From Clusia tigrina (taxonomy: Eukaryota > Arthropoda > Insecta > Diptera > Clusiidae): 64,000 nt of DNA. Made by a program: the position numbers and the translations under genes. Of the stretch, positions 11,554 to 22,450 are shown piece after piece. The stretch's first letter is position 1, and each line of letters starts with the position of its first letter. The stretch lies in contig OV050031.1 in the NCBI GenBank assembly GCA_920105625.2, positions 69,263,995-69,327,994 of the forward strand, written 5' to 3'. The notes beneath the pieces were generated by a model, which did not search any database, had not been told where the DNA came from, and was given only the letters and a program-made list of their open reading frames with translations.

Positions 11554-14500
11554 ACTGCTGCCTTCTCTATGCCTACATCTGCCCCTATCCGCATCAGTCG
11601 GCGTCGCAGCCTCTCTCAGCGTCTCTGTAGGCGTCTAAGTAGCTGCCGCTGTCGATTGGGGGGGTCTGCTGCATTCTCTATGACTATATCTACCCCTCTC
11701 TGCCTCAGTCAGCGTCTTAGTCGGCTTCGCAGCCTCTGTCAGCGTCTCTGTAGGCGTCTCAGTCGTTGCCGCTCGTGATTGGGGGGTCTGCTGCCTTCTC
11801 TATGCCAATATCTACCCCTATCTGCCTCAGTCGGCGTCGCAGCCCCTGTCAGCGTCTCTGTAGGTGTCTCAGTCGCTGCAGCTTTCGATTGGGGGGTCTG
11901 CTGCATTCTCTATGCCTATATCTACCCCTCTCTGCCTCAGTCGGCGTCTCAGTCGGCGTCGCAGCCTCTGTCAGCATCTCTGTAAGCGTCTCAGTCGCTG
12001 CCGCTGTCGATTGGGGGTCTGCTGCCTTCTCTATGCCTATGTCTACCCTTATCTGCCTCAGTCGGCGTCTTTGTCAGCGTCGCAGCTTCTGTCAGCTTCT
12101 CTGAATGCGTCTCAGTCGCTGCCGCTGTCGATTGGGGGTCTGCTGCCTTCTCTATGCCTATATCTACCCCTATCTGCCTCAGTCGGCGTCTCAGTAGGCG
12201 TCGCAGCCTATGTCAGCGTCTCTGTAGGCGTCTCAGTCGCTGCCGCTGTTGATTGGGGGGTCTGCTGACTTCTCTAAATCTATATCTTCCCCTGTCTGCC
12301 TCCGTCGGCGCCACAGTCGGCTTCGCAGCCTCTGTCAGCGTCTCTGTTGGTGTCTCAGTCGCTGCCGCTTTCGATTGGGGAGGTCTGCTGCATTATCTAT
12401 GCCAATATCTACCCTTCTCTGCCTCAGTCGGCGTCTCAGTCGGCGTCTCAGTCGGCGTCGCAGCCTCTTTCAGCGTCTCTGAATGCGTCTCAGTCGCTGC
12501 CGCTGTTGATTGGGGGGTCTGCTGCCTTCTCTATGCCAATATCTACACCTATCTGCCTCAGTCGGCATCGCAGCCATTGTCAGCGTCTATGTAGGCGTCT
12601 CAGTTGCTGCCGCTGTCGATTGGGGGGGGGTTTGCTGCCTTCTCTATGCCTATATCTACCCCTACCTGCCTCAGTCGGCATCTCAGTCGGCGTCGCAGCC
12701 TCTATCAGCGTCTCTGTATGCGTCTCAGTTGTTGCCGCTGTCGATTGGGTTGTCTGCTGCTTTGTCTATGCCTATGTCTAACCCTCTCTGCCTCAGTCGG
12801 CGTCGCAGCCTCTGTCGGCGTCGCAGCCGCTGTCAGCGTCTCTGTAGGCATCTCAGTCGCTGCCGCTGTCGATTGGGGGGTCTGCTGCCTTCTCTATGCC
12901 TATATCTACCCCTATCTGCCTCAGTCGGCGTCTAAGTCGGCGTCGCAGCCTCTTATCAGCGTCTCTGTATTCATCTCAGTCGCTGCCGTTGTCGATTGGG
13001 GGTCTGCTGCCTTGTCTATGCCTATATCTACCCCTATATTCCTCAGTCGGCGTCGCAGCCTCTTGTCAGCGTCTCTGTAGGCGTCTCAGTAGCTGCCGCT
13101 GTCGATTGGGTGGTCTGCTGCATTCTCTATGCCTATATCTACCTCTATCTGCTTCAGTCGGCGCCACACTCGGCTTCGCAGCCTCTGTCAGCGTCTCTGT
13201 AGGCGTCTCAGTTGTTGCCACTGTCGTTTGGGGGTCTGCTGCCTTCTCTATGCCTATGTCTACCCCTCTCTGCCTCAGTCGGCGTCTTAGTCGGCTTCGC
13301 AGCCTCTGTCAGCGTCTCTGTAGGCGTCCCAGTCGCTGCCGCTGTTGATTCGGGGGTCTGCTGCCTTCTCTATGCCAATGTCTACACCTATCTGCCTCAG
13401 TCGGCGTCGCAGCCTCCGTCAGCATCTCTGTAGGTGTCTCTGTCGCTGCAGCTGTCGATTGGGCGGTCTGCTGCATTCTCTATGCCTATATCTACCCCTC
13501 TCTGCCTCAGTCGGCGTCTCAGTCGGCGTTGCAGCCTCTGTCAGCATCTCTGTAAGCGTCTCAGTCGCTGCCGCTGTCGATTGGGGGTCTGCTGCCTTCT
13601 CTATGCCTATGTCTACCCTTATCTGCCTCAGTCGGCGTCTTTGTCAGCGTCGCAGCTTCTGTCAGCTTCTCTGAATGCATCTCAGTCGCTGCCGCTGTCG
13701 ATTGGGGGTCTGCTGCCTTCTCTATGCCTATATCTACCCCTATCTGCCTCAGTCGGCGTCTCAGTAGGCGTCGCAGCCTATGTCAGCGTCTCTGTAGGCG
13801 TCTCAGTCGCTGCCGCTGTTGATTGGGGGGTCTGCTGACTTCTCTAAATCTATATCTTCCCCTGTCTGCCTCCGTCGGCGCCACAGTCGGCTTCGCAGCC
13901 TCTGTCAGCGTCTCTGTTGGTGTCTCAGTCGCTGCCGCTTTCGATTGGGGAGGTCTGCTGCATTCTCTATGCCAATATCTACCCTTCTCTGCCTCAGTCG
14001 GCGTCTCAGTCGGCGTCTCAGTCGGCGTCGCAGCCTCTTTCAGCGTCTCTGAATGCGTCTCAGTCGCTGCCGCTGTCGATTGGTGGGTCTGATGCCTTCA
14101 ATATGCCTATATCTACCCATATCTGCCTCAGTCGGCGTCTCAGTCGGCGTCGCAGCCTCTATCAGCATCTCTGTAAGCGTCTCAGTCGCTGCCGCTGTCG
14201 ATTGGGGGTCTGCTGCCTTCTCTATGCCTATGTCTACCCTTATATGCCTCAGTCGGCGTCTTTGTCAGCGTCGCAGCTTCTGTCAGCTTCTTTGAATGCG
14301 TCTCAGTCGCTGCCGCTGTCGATTGGGGGTCTGCTGCCTTCTCTATACCTATATCTACCCCTATCTGCCTCAGTCGGCGTCTCAGTAGGCATCGCAGCCA
14401 TTGTCAGCGTCTATGTAGGCGTCTCAGTTGCTGCCGCTGTCGATTGGGGGGGTTTGCTGCCTTCTCTATGCCTATATCTACCCCTATCCGCATCAGTCGG

Positions 14501-14899
14501 CGTCGCAGCCTCTCTCAGCGTCTCTGTAGGCGTCTAAGTAGCTGCCGCTGTCGATTGGGGGTCTGCTGCATTCTCTATGCCTATATCTACCCCTCTCTGC
14601 CTCAGTTAGCATCTTAGTCGGCTTCGCAGCCTCTGTCAGCGTCTCTGTAGGCGTCTCAGTCGCTGCCGCAGTTGATTGGGGGGTCTGCTGCCTTCTCTAT
14701 GCCAATATCTACCCCTATCTGCCTCAGTCGGCGTTGCAGCCCCTGTCAGCGTCTCTGTAGGTGTCTCAGTCGCTGCAGCTTTCGATTGGAGGGTCTGCTG
14801 CCTTCTCTATGCCTGTATCTACCCCTATCTGCCTCAGTCGGCGTCTCAGTCGGCGTCGCAGCCTCTGTCAGCATCTCTGTAAGCGTCTCAGTCGCTGCC

Positions 14900-16849
14900 G
14901 CTGTCGATTGGGGGTCTGCTGCCTTCTCTATGCCTATGTCTACCCTTATCTGCCTCAGTCGGCGTCTCTGTCAGCGTCGCAGCTTCTGTCAGCTCCTCTT
15001 AATGCGTCTCAGTCGCTGCCGCTGTCGATTGGGGGTCTGCTGCCTTCTTTATGCCTATATCTACCCCTATCTGCCTCAGTCGGCGTCTTAGTAGGCGTCG
15101 CAGCCTATGTCAGCGTCTCTGTAGGCCTCTCAGTCGCTGCCGCTGTTGATTGGGGGGTCTGCTGACTTCTCTAAATCTATATCTTCCCCTGTCTGCCTCA
15201 GTCGGCGCCACAGTCGGCTTCGCAGCCTCTGTCAGCGTCTCTGTTGGTGTCTCAGTCGCTGCCGCTTTCGATTGGGGAGGTCTGCTGCCTTCTCTTTGCC
15301 AATATCTACCCCTCTCTGCCTCAGCCGGCGTCTCAGTCGGCGTCGCAGCATCTGTCAGTGTCGCAGCCTCTGTCAGCGTCTCTGTAGGCGTCTCAGTTGT
15401 TGCCGCTGTCAATTGGTGGGTCTGCTGCCTTCTCTATGCCTATATCTACCCCTACGCGCCTCAGTCGGCGTCACAGTCGGCTTCGCAGCCTCTGTCAGCG
15501 TCTCTGTAGGCGTCTCAGTTGTTGCCGCTGTCGATTGGGTTGTCTGCTGCCTTCTCTATGCCTATGTCTAACCCTTTCTGCCTCAGTCGGCGTCGCAGCC
15601 TCTGTCGGCGTAGCAGCCTCTGTCAGCGGCGCAGCCTCTGTCAGCGTCTCTGTAGGCGTCTAAGTCGCTGCCGCTGTCGATGGGGGGGTCTGCTGCCTTC
15701 TCTATGCCTATATCTACTCCTCTCTGCCTCAGTCGGCTTCGCAGCCTCTGTCAGCGTCTCTGTAGGCGTCTCAGTCGTTGCCGCTGTCGATTGGAGGGGG
15801 GGGGGGGGACTGCTGCCTTCTCTATGCCTACATCTGCCCCTATCCGCATCAGTCGGCGTCGCAGCCTCTCTCAGCGTCTCTGTAGGCGTCTAAGTAGCTG
15901 CCGCTGTCGATTGGGGGATCTGCTGCATTCTCTATGCCTATATCTACCCCTCTCTGCCTCAGTCAGCGTCTTAGTCGGCTTCGCAGCCTCTGTCAGCGTC
16001 TCTGTAGGCGTCTCAGTCGTTGCCGCTGGTGATTGGGGGGTCTGCTGCCTTCTCTATGCCAATATCTACCCCTATCTGCCTCAGTCGGCGTCGCAGCCCC
16101 TGTCGGCGTCGCAGCCCCTATCAGCGTCTCTGTAGGTGTCTCAGTCGCTGCAGCTTTCGATTGGGGGGTCTGCTGCATTCTCTATGCCTATATCTACCCC
16201 TCTCTGCCTCAGTCGGCGTCTCAGTCGGCGTCGCAGCCTCTGTCAGCATCTCTGTAAGCGTCTCAGTCGCTGCCGCTGTCGATTGGGGGTCTGTTGCCTT
16301 CTCTATGCCTATGTCTACCCTTATCTGCCTCAGTCGGCGTCTTTGTCAGCGTCGCAGCTTCTGTCAGCTTCTCTGAATGCGTCTCAGTCGCTGCCGCTGT
16401 CGATTGGGGGTCTGCTGCCTTCTCTATGCCTATATCTACCCCTATCTGCCTCAGTCGGCGTCTCAGTAGGCGTCGCAGCCTATGTCAGCGTCTCTGTAGG
16501 CGTCTCAGTCGCTGCCGCTGTCGATTGGGGGTCTGCTGCCTTCTCTATGCCTATATCTACTCCTCTCTGCCTCAGTCGGCTTCGCAGCCTCTGTCAGCGT
16601 CTGTTGGTGTCTCAATCGCTGCCGCTTTCGATTGGGTAGGTCTGCTGCATTCTCTATGCCAATATCTACCTTTCTCTGCCTCAGTCGGCGTCTCAGTCGG
16701 CGTCGCAGCCTCTTATCAGCGTCTCTGTATTCATCTCAGTCGCTGCCGTTGTCGATTGGGGGTCTGCTGCCTTCTCTATGCCTATATCTACCCCTATATT
16801 CCTCAGTCGGCGTCGCAGCCTCTTGTCAGCGTCTCTGTAGGCGTCTCAG
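14900..16849 (+). repeat. Higher-order block B, copy 1
   Basis: This block recurs at about 20,760-22,450. The shift is 5846 bp at first, then 5724, 5722 and 5601 bp, because copy 2 lacks two monomers and has a shorter G run. Private markers include CTCCTCTTAATGCG near 14,995, GTCAATTGG near 15,408, and a CGGCGCAGCC variant near 15,628. Confidence 0.8.
15796..15808 (+). repeat. G13 homopolymer in block B copy 1
   Basis: Thirteen G after GATTGGA. The corresponding run in block B copy 2 (21520) is 11 G. Confidence 0.9.
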
Positions 16850-19800
16850 TCGCTGCCGCTGTCGATTGGGGGGTCTGCTGCCTTCTATATTCCTATATCT
16901 ACCCCTATCTGCCTCAGTCGGCAACTCAGTCGGCGTCGCAGCCTCTATCAGCGTCTCTGTAGGCGTCTCAGTTGTTGCCGCTGTCGATTGGGGGGTCTGC
17001 TTACTCTCTATGCCTAAATCTACCCCTATCTGCCTCAGTCGGCGTCTCAGTCGGCGTCGCAGCCTATGTCAGTGTCTCTGTAGGCGTCTCAGTCACTGCC
17101 GCTGTCGATTGAGGGGTCTGCTGCCTTCTCTATGCGTATATCTACCCCTACTTGTTTCAGTCGGCATCTCAGTCGGCGTCGCAGCCTCTGTCAGCGTCTC
17201 TGTAGGCGTCTCAGTTGTTGCCGCTGTCGATTGGGTTGTCTGCTGCCTTCTCTATGCCTATGTCTACCCCTCTCTGCCTCAGTCGGCGTCTCAGTCGGCG
17301 TCGCAGCATCTGTCAGCGTCGCAGCATCTGTCAGCGTCTCTGTAGGCGTCTCAGTTGTTGCCGCTGTCGATTGGTGGGTCTGCTGCCTTCTCTATGCCTA
17401 TATCTACCCCTACGCGCCTCAGTCGGCATCACAGTCGGCTTCGCAGCCTCTATCACCGTCTCTGTAGGCGTCTCAGTCGCTGCCGCTGTCGATTGGGGGG
17501 TCTGCTGCCTTCTCTATGCCAATATCTACCCCTACGCGCCTCAGTCGGCGTCACAGTCGGCTTCGCAGCCGCTGTCAGCGCCTCTGTAGGCGCCTCAGTC
17601 TCTCCCGCTGTCGATTGGGGGGTCTGCTGCCTTCTGAATGCCTATTTCTACCCCTATATGCCTCAGTCGGCATCTCAGTCGGCGTCGCAGCCTCTATCTG
17701 CGTCTCTGTATGCGTCTCAGTTGTCTGCTGCCTTATCTATGCCTATGTCTAACCCTCTCTGCCTCAGTCGGCGTCGCAGCCTCTGTCGGCGTCGCAGCCT
17801 CTGTCAGCGTCGCAGCCTCTGTCAGCGTCTCTGTAGGCGTCTAAATCGCTGCCGCTGTCGATTGGGGGGTCTTCTGCCTTCTCTATGCCTATATCTACTC
17901 CTCTCTGCCTCAGTCGGCTTTGCAGCCTCTATCAGCGTCTCTGTAGGCGTCTCAGTCGTTGCCGCTGTCGATTGGAGGGGGGATGGCACTGCTGCCTTCT
18001 CTATGCCTATATCTACCCCTATCCGCATCAGTCGGCGTCGCAGCCTCTCTCAGCGTCTCTGTAGGCGTCTAAGTAGATGCCGCTGTCGATTGGGGGTCTG
18101 CTGCATTCTCTATGCCTATATCTACCCCTCTCTGCCTCAGTCAGCGTCTTAGTCGGCTTCGCAGCCTCTGTCAGCGTCTCTGTAGGCGTCTCAGTTGTTG
18201 CCGCTGTCGATTGGTGGGTCTGCTGCCTTCTCTATGCCTATATCTACCCCTACGCGCCTCAGTCGGCGTCACAGTCGGCTTCGCAGCCTCTGTCAGCGTC
18301 TCTGTAGGCGTCTCAGTCGCTGCCGCTGTCGATTGGGGGTCTGCTGCCTTCTGAATGCCTATTTCTACCCCTATCTGCCTCAGTCGGCATCTCAGTCGGC
18401 GTCGCAGCCTCTATCAGCGTCTCTGTATGCGTCTCAGTTGTTGCCGCTGTCGATTGGGTTGTCTGCTGCCTTCTCTATGCCTATGTCTAACCCTTTCTGC
18501 CTCAGTCGGCGTCGCAGCCTCTGTCGGCGTAGCAGCCTCTGTCAGCGTCGCAGCCTCTGTCAGCGTCTCTGTAGGCGTCTAAGTCGCTGCCGCTGTCGAT
18601 TGTGGGGTCTGCTGCCTTCTCTATGCCTATATCTACTCCTCTCTGCCTCAGTCGGCTTCGCAGCCTCTGTCAGCGTCTCTGTAGGCGTCTCAGTCGTTGC
18701 CGCTGTCGATTGGAGGGGGGGGGGGGGACTGCTGCCTTCTCTATGCCTACATCTGCCCCTATCCGCATCAGTCGGCGTCGCAGCCTCTCTCAGCATCTCT
18801 GTAGGCGTCTAAGTAGCTGCCGCTGTCGATTGGGGGGGTCTGCTGCATTCTCTATGACTATATCTACCCCTCTCTGCCTCAGTCAGCGTCTTAGTCGGCT
18901 TCGCAGCCTCTGTCAGCGTCTCTGTAGGCGTCTCAGTCGTTGCCGCTGGTGATTGGGGGGTCTGCTGCCTTCTCTATGCCAATATCTACCCCTATCTGCC
19001 TCAGTCGGCGTCGCAGCCCCTGTCAGCGTCTCTGTAGGTGTCTCAGTCGCTGCAGCTTTCGATTGGGGGGTCTGCTGCATTCTCTATGCCTATATCTACC
19101 CCTCTCTGCCTCAGTCGGCGTCTCAGTCGGCGTCGCAGCCTCTGTCAGCATCTCTGTAAGCGTCTCAGTCGCTGCCGCTGTCGATTGGGGGTCTGTTGCC
19201 TTCTCTATGCCTATGTCTACCCTTATCTGCCTCAGTCGGCGTCTTTGTCAGCGTCGCAGCTTCTGTCAGCTTCTCTGAATGCGTCTCAGTCGCTGCCGCT
19301 GTCGATTGGGGGTCTGCTGCCTTCTCTATGCCTATATCTACCCCTATCTGCCTCAGTCGCCGTCTCAGTAGGCGTCGCAGCCTATGTCAGCGTCTCTGTA
19401 GGCGTCTCAGTCGCTGCCGCTGTTGATTGGGGGGTCTGCTGACTTCTCTAAATCTATATCTTCCCCTGTCTGCCTCCGTCGGCGCCACAGTCGGCTTCGC
19501 AGCCTCTGTCAGTGTTTCTGTTGGTGTCTCAGTCGCTGCCGCTTTCGATTGGGGAGGTCTGCTGCATTATCTATGCCAATATCTACCCTTCTCTGCCTCA
19601 GTCGGCGTCTCAGTCGGCGTCGCAGCCTCTTTCAGCGTCTCTGAATGCGTCTCAGTCGCTGCCGCTGTTGATTGGGGGGTCTGCTGCCTTCTCTATGCCA
19701 ATATCTACACCTATCTGCCTCAGTCGGCGTCTCAGTCGGCATCGCAGCCATTGTCAGCGTCTATGTAGGCGTCTCAGTTGCTGCCGCTGTCGATTGGGGG

Positions 19801-20811
19801 GGGTTTGCTGCCTTCTCTATGCCTATATCTACCCCTACCTGCCTCAGTCGGCATCTCAGTCGGCGTCGCAGCCTCTATCAGCGTCTCTGTATGCGTCTCA
19901 GTTGTTGCCGCTGTCGATTGGGTTGTCTGCTGCTTTGTCTATGCCTATGTCTAACCCTCTCTGCCTCAGTCGGCGTCGCAGCCTCTGTCGGCGTCGCAGC
20001 CGCTGTCAGCGTCTCTGTAGGCATCTCAGTCGCTGCCGCTGTCGATTGGGGGGTCTGCTGCCTTCTCTATGCCTATATCTACCCCTATCTGCCTCAGTCG
20101 GCGTCTAAGTCGGCGTCGCAGCCTCTTATCAGCGTCTCTGTATTCATCTCAGTCGCTGCCGTTGTCGATTGGGGGTCTGCTGCCTTGTCTATGCCTATAT
20201 CTACCCCTATATTCCTCAGTCGGCGTCGCAGCGTCTTGTCAGCGTCTCTGTAGGCGTCTCAGTAGCTGCCGCTGTCGATTGGGTGGTCTGCTGCATTCTC
20301 TATGCCTATATCTACCTCTATCTGCTTCAGTCGGCGCCACACTCGGCTTCGCAGCCTCTGTCAGCGTCTCTGTAGGCGTCTCAGTTGTTGCCACTGTCGT
20401 TTGGGGGTCTGCTGCCTTCTCTATGCCTATGTCTACCCCTCTCTGCCTCAGTCGGCGTCTTAGTCGGCTTCGCAGCCTCTGTCAGCGTCTCTGTAGGCGT
20501 CCCAGTCGCTGCCGCTGTTGATTGGGGGGTCTGCTGCCTTCTCTATGCCAATGTCTACACCTATCTGCCTCAGTCGGCGTCGCAGCCTCCGTCAGCGTCT
20601 CTGTAGGTGTCTCTGTCGCTGCAGCTGTCGATTGGGCGGTCTGCTGCATTCTCTATGCCTATATCTACCCCTCTCTGCCTCAGTCGGCGTCTCAGTCGGC
20701 GTTGCAGCCTCTGTCAGCATCTCTGTAAGCGTCTCAGTCGCTGCCGCTGTCGATTGGGGGTCTGCTGCCTTCTCTATGCCTATGTCTACCCTTTTCTGCC
20801 TCAGTCGGCGT
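16824..20811 (+). repeat. Higher-order block A, copy 2
   Basis: Second copy of the block at 9,652-13,638. The left edge lies between 16,824 and 16,860: upstream bases carry CTCTTGTCAGCG where copy 1 has CTCTGTCAGCG, and downstream bases match. The right edge lies between 20,702 and 20,812. There the sequence stops following 13.6 kb and starts following 14.9 kb, adopting the rare CTCCTCTTAATGCG. A G run that is 11 long at 11543 is 13 long here at 18715. Confidence 0.85.
18715..18727 (+). repeat. G13 homopolymer in block A copy 2
   Basis: Thirteen G after GATTGGA, two longer than the paired run at 11543. Confidence 0.9.
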
Positions 20812-22450
20812 CTCTGTCAGCGTCGCAGCTTCTGTCAGCTCCTCTTAATGCGTCTCAGTCGCTGCCGCTGTCGATTGGGGGTCTGCTGCCTTCTTTATGC
20901 CTATATCTACCCCTATCTGCCTCAGTCGGCGTCTTAGTAGGCGTCGCAGCCTATGTCAGCGTCTCTGTAGGCCTCTCAGTCGCTGCCGCTGTTGATTGGG
21001 GGGTCTGCTGACTTCTCTAAATCTATATCTTCCCCTGTCTGCCTCAGTCGGCGCCACAGTCGGCTTCGCAGCCTCTGTCAGCGTCTCTGTTGGTGTCTCA
21101 GTCGCTGCCGCTTTCGATTGGGGAGGTCTGCTGCCTTCTCTATGCCAATATCTACCCCTCTCTGCCTCAGCCGGCGTCTCAGTCGGCGTCGCAGCATCTG
21201 TCAGTGTCGCAGCCTCTGTCAGCGTCTCTGTAGGCGTCTCAGTTGTTGCCGCTGTCAATTGGTGGGTCTGCTGCCTTCTCTATGCCTATGTCTAACCCTT
21301 TCTGCCTCAGTCGGCGTCGCAGCCTCTGTCGGCGTAGCAGCCTCTGTCAGCGGCGCAGCCTCTGTCAGCGTCTCTGTAGGCGTCTAAGTCGCTGCCGCTG
21401 TCGATGGGGGGGTCTGCTGCCTTCTCTATGCCTATATCTACTCCTCTCTGCCTCAGTCGGCTTCGCAGCCTCTGTCAGCGTCTCTGTAGGCGTCTCAGTC
21501 GTTGCCGCTGTCGATTGGAGGGGGGGGGGGACTGCTGCCTTCTCTATGCCTACATCTGCCCCTATCCGCATCAGTCGGCGTCGCAGCCTCTCTCAGCGTC
21601 TCTGTAGGCGTCTAAGTAGCTGCCGCTGTCGATTGGGGGATCTGCTGCATTCTCTATGCCTATATCTACCCCTCTCTGCCTCAGTCAGCGTCTTAGTCGG
21701 CTTCGCAGCCTCTGTCAGCGTCTCTGTAGGCGTCTCAGTCGTTGCCGCTGGTGATTGGGGGGTCTGCTGCCTTCTCTATGCCAATATCTACCCCTATCTG
21801 CCTCAGTCGGCGTCGCAGCCCCTGTCGGCGTCGCAGCCCCTATCAGCGTCTCTGTAGGTGTCTCAGTCGCTGCAGCTTTCGATTGGGGGGTCTGCTGCAT
21901 TCTCTATGCCTATATCTACCCCTCTCTGCCTCAGTCGGCGTCTCAGTCGGCGTCGCAGCCTCTGTCAGCGTCTCTGTAGGCGTCTCAGTCGTTGCCGCTG
22001 TCGATTGGGGGTCTGCTGCCTTCTCTATGCCTATATCTACCCCTATCTGCCTCAGTCGGCGTCTCAGTAGGCGTCGCAGCCTATGTCAGCGTCTCTGTAG
22101 GCGTCTCAGTCGCTGCCGCTGTCGATTGGGGGTCTGCTGCCTTCTCTATGCCTATATCTACTCCTCTCTGCCTCAGTCGGCTTCGCAGCCTCTGTCAGCG
22201 TCTGTTGGTGTCTCAGTCGCTGCCGCTTTCGATTGGGTAGGTCTGCTGCATTCTCTATGCCAATATCTACCTTTCTCTGCCTCAGTCGGCGTCTCAGTCG
22301 GCGTCGCAGCCTCTTATCAGCGTCTCTGTATTCATCTCAGTCGCTGCCGTTGTCGATTGGGGGTCTGCTGCCTTCTCTATGCCTATATCTACCCCTATAT
22401 TCCTCAGTCGGCGTCGCAGCCTCTTGTCAGCGTCTCTGTAGGCGTCTCAG
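20760..22450 (+). repeat. Higher-order block B, copy 2, with two monomers lost
   Basis: Follows directly on block A copy 2 and matches 14.9-16.85 kb. One monomer of about 122 bp (15,420-15,541 in copy 1) is missing near 21,275. A second of about 121 bp is missing near 22,000. The G run shrinks from 13 (15796) to 11 (21520). The right edge is near 22,450, where CAGTCGCTGCC of copy 1 is replaced by CAGTAGCTGCC and the sequence follows the 13.1 / 20.3 kb copies. Confidence 0.78.
21520..21530 (+). repeat. G11 homopolymer in block B copy 2
   Basis: Eleven G after GATTGGA, two shorter than the paired run at 15796. Confidence 0.9.

Larger units (their letters stand above)
9652..13638 (+). repeat. 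Higher-order block A, copy 1 (repeated 7.17 kb downstream)
   Basis: This block of about 4 kb matches 16,824-20,811 at a nearly constant shift of 7172-7174 bp. Shared private features include CTTCTATATTCC in the first monomer, a monomer near 10,550 that has lost its G run, CGCCTCAGTCTCTCCCGC near 10,420, and the D1 monomer at 12261 (copy at 19435). Differences are a few substitutions plus G-run length. Block edges are judged by where private variants stop matching, so they are good to about one monomer. Confidence 0.85.
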
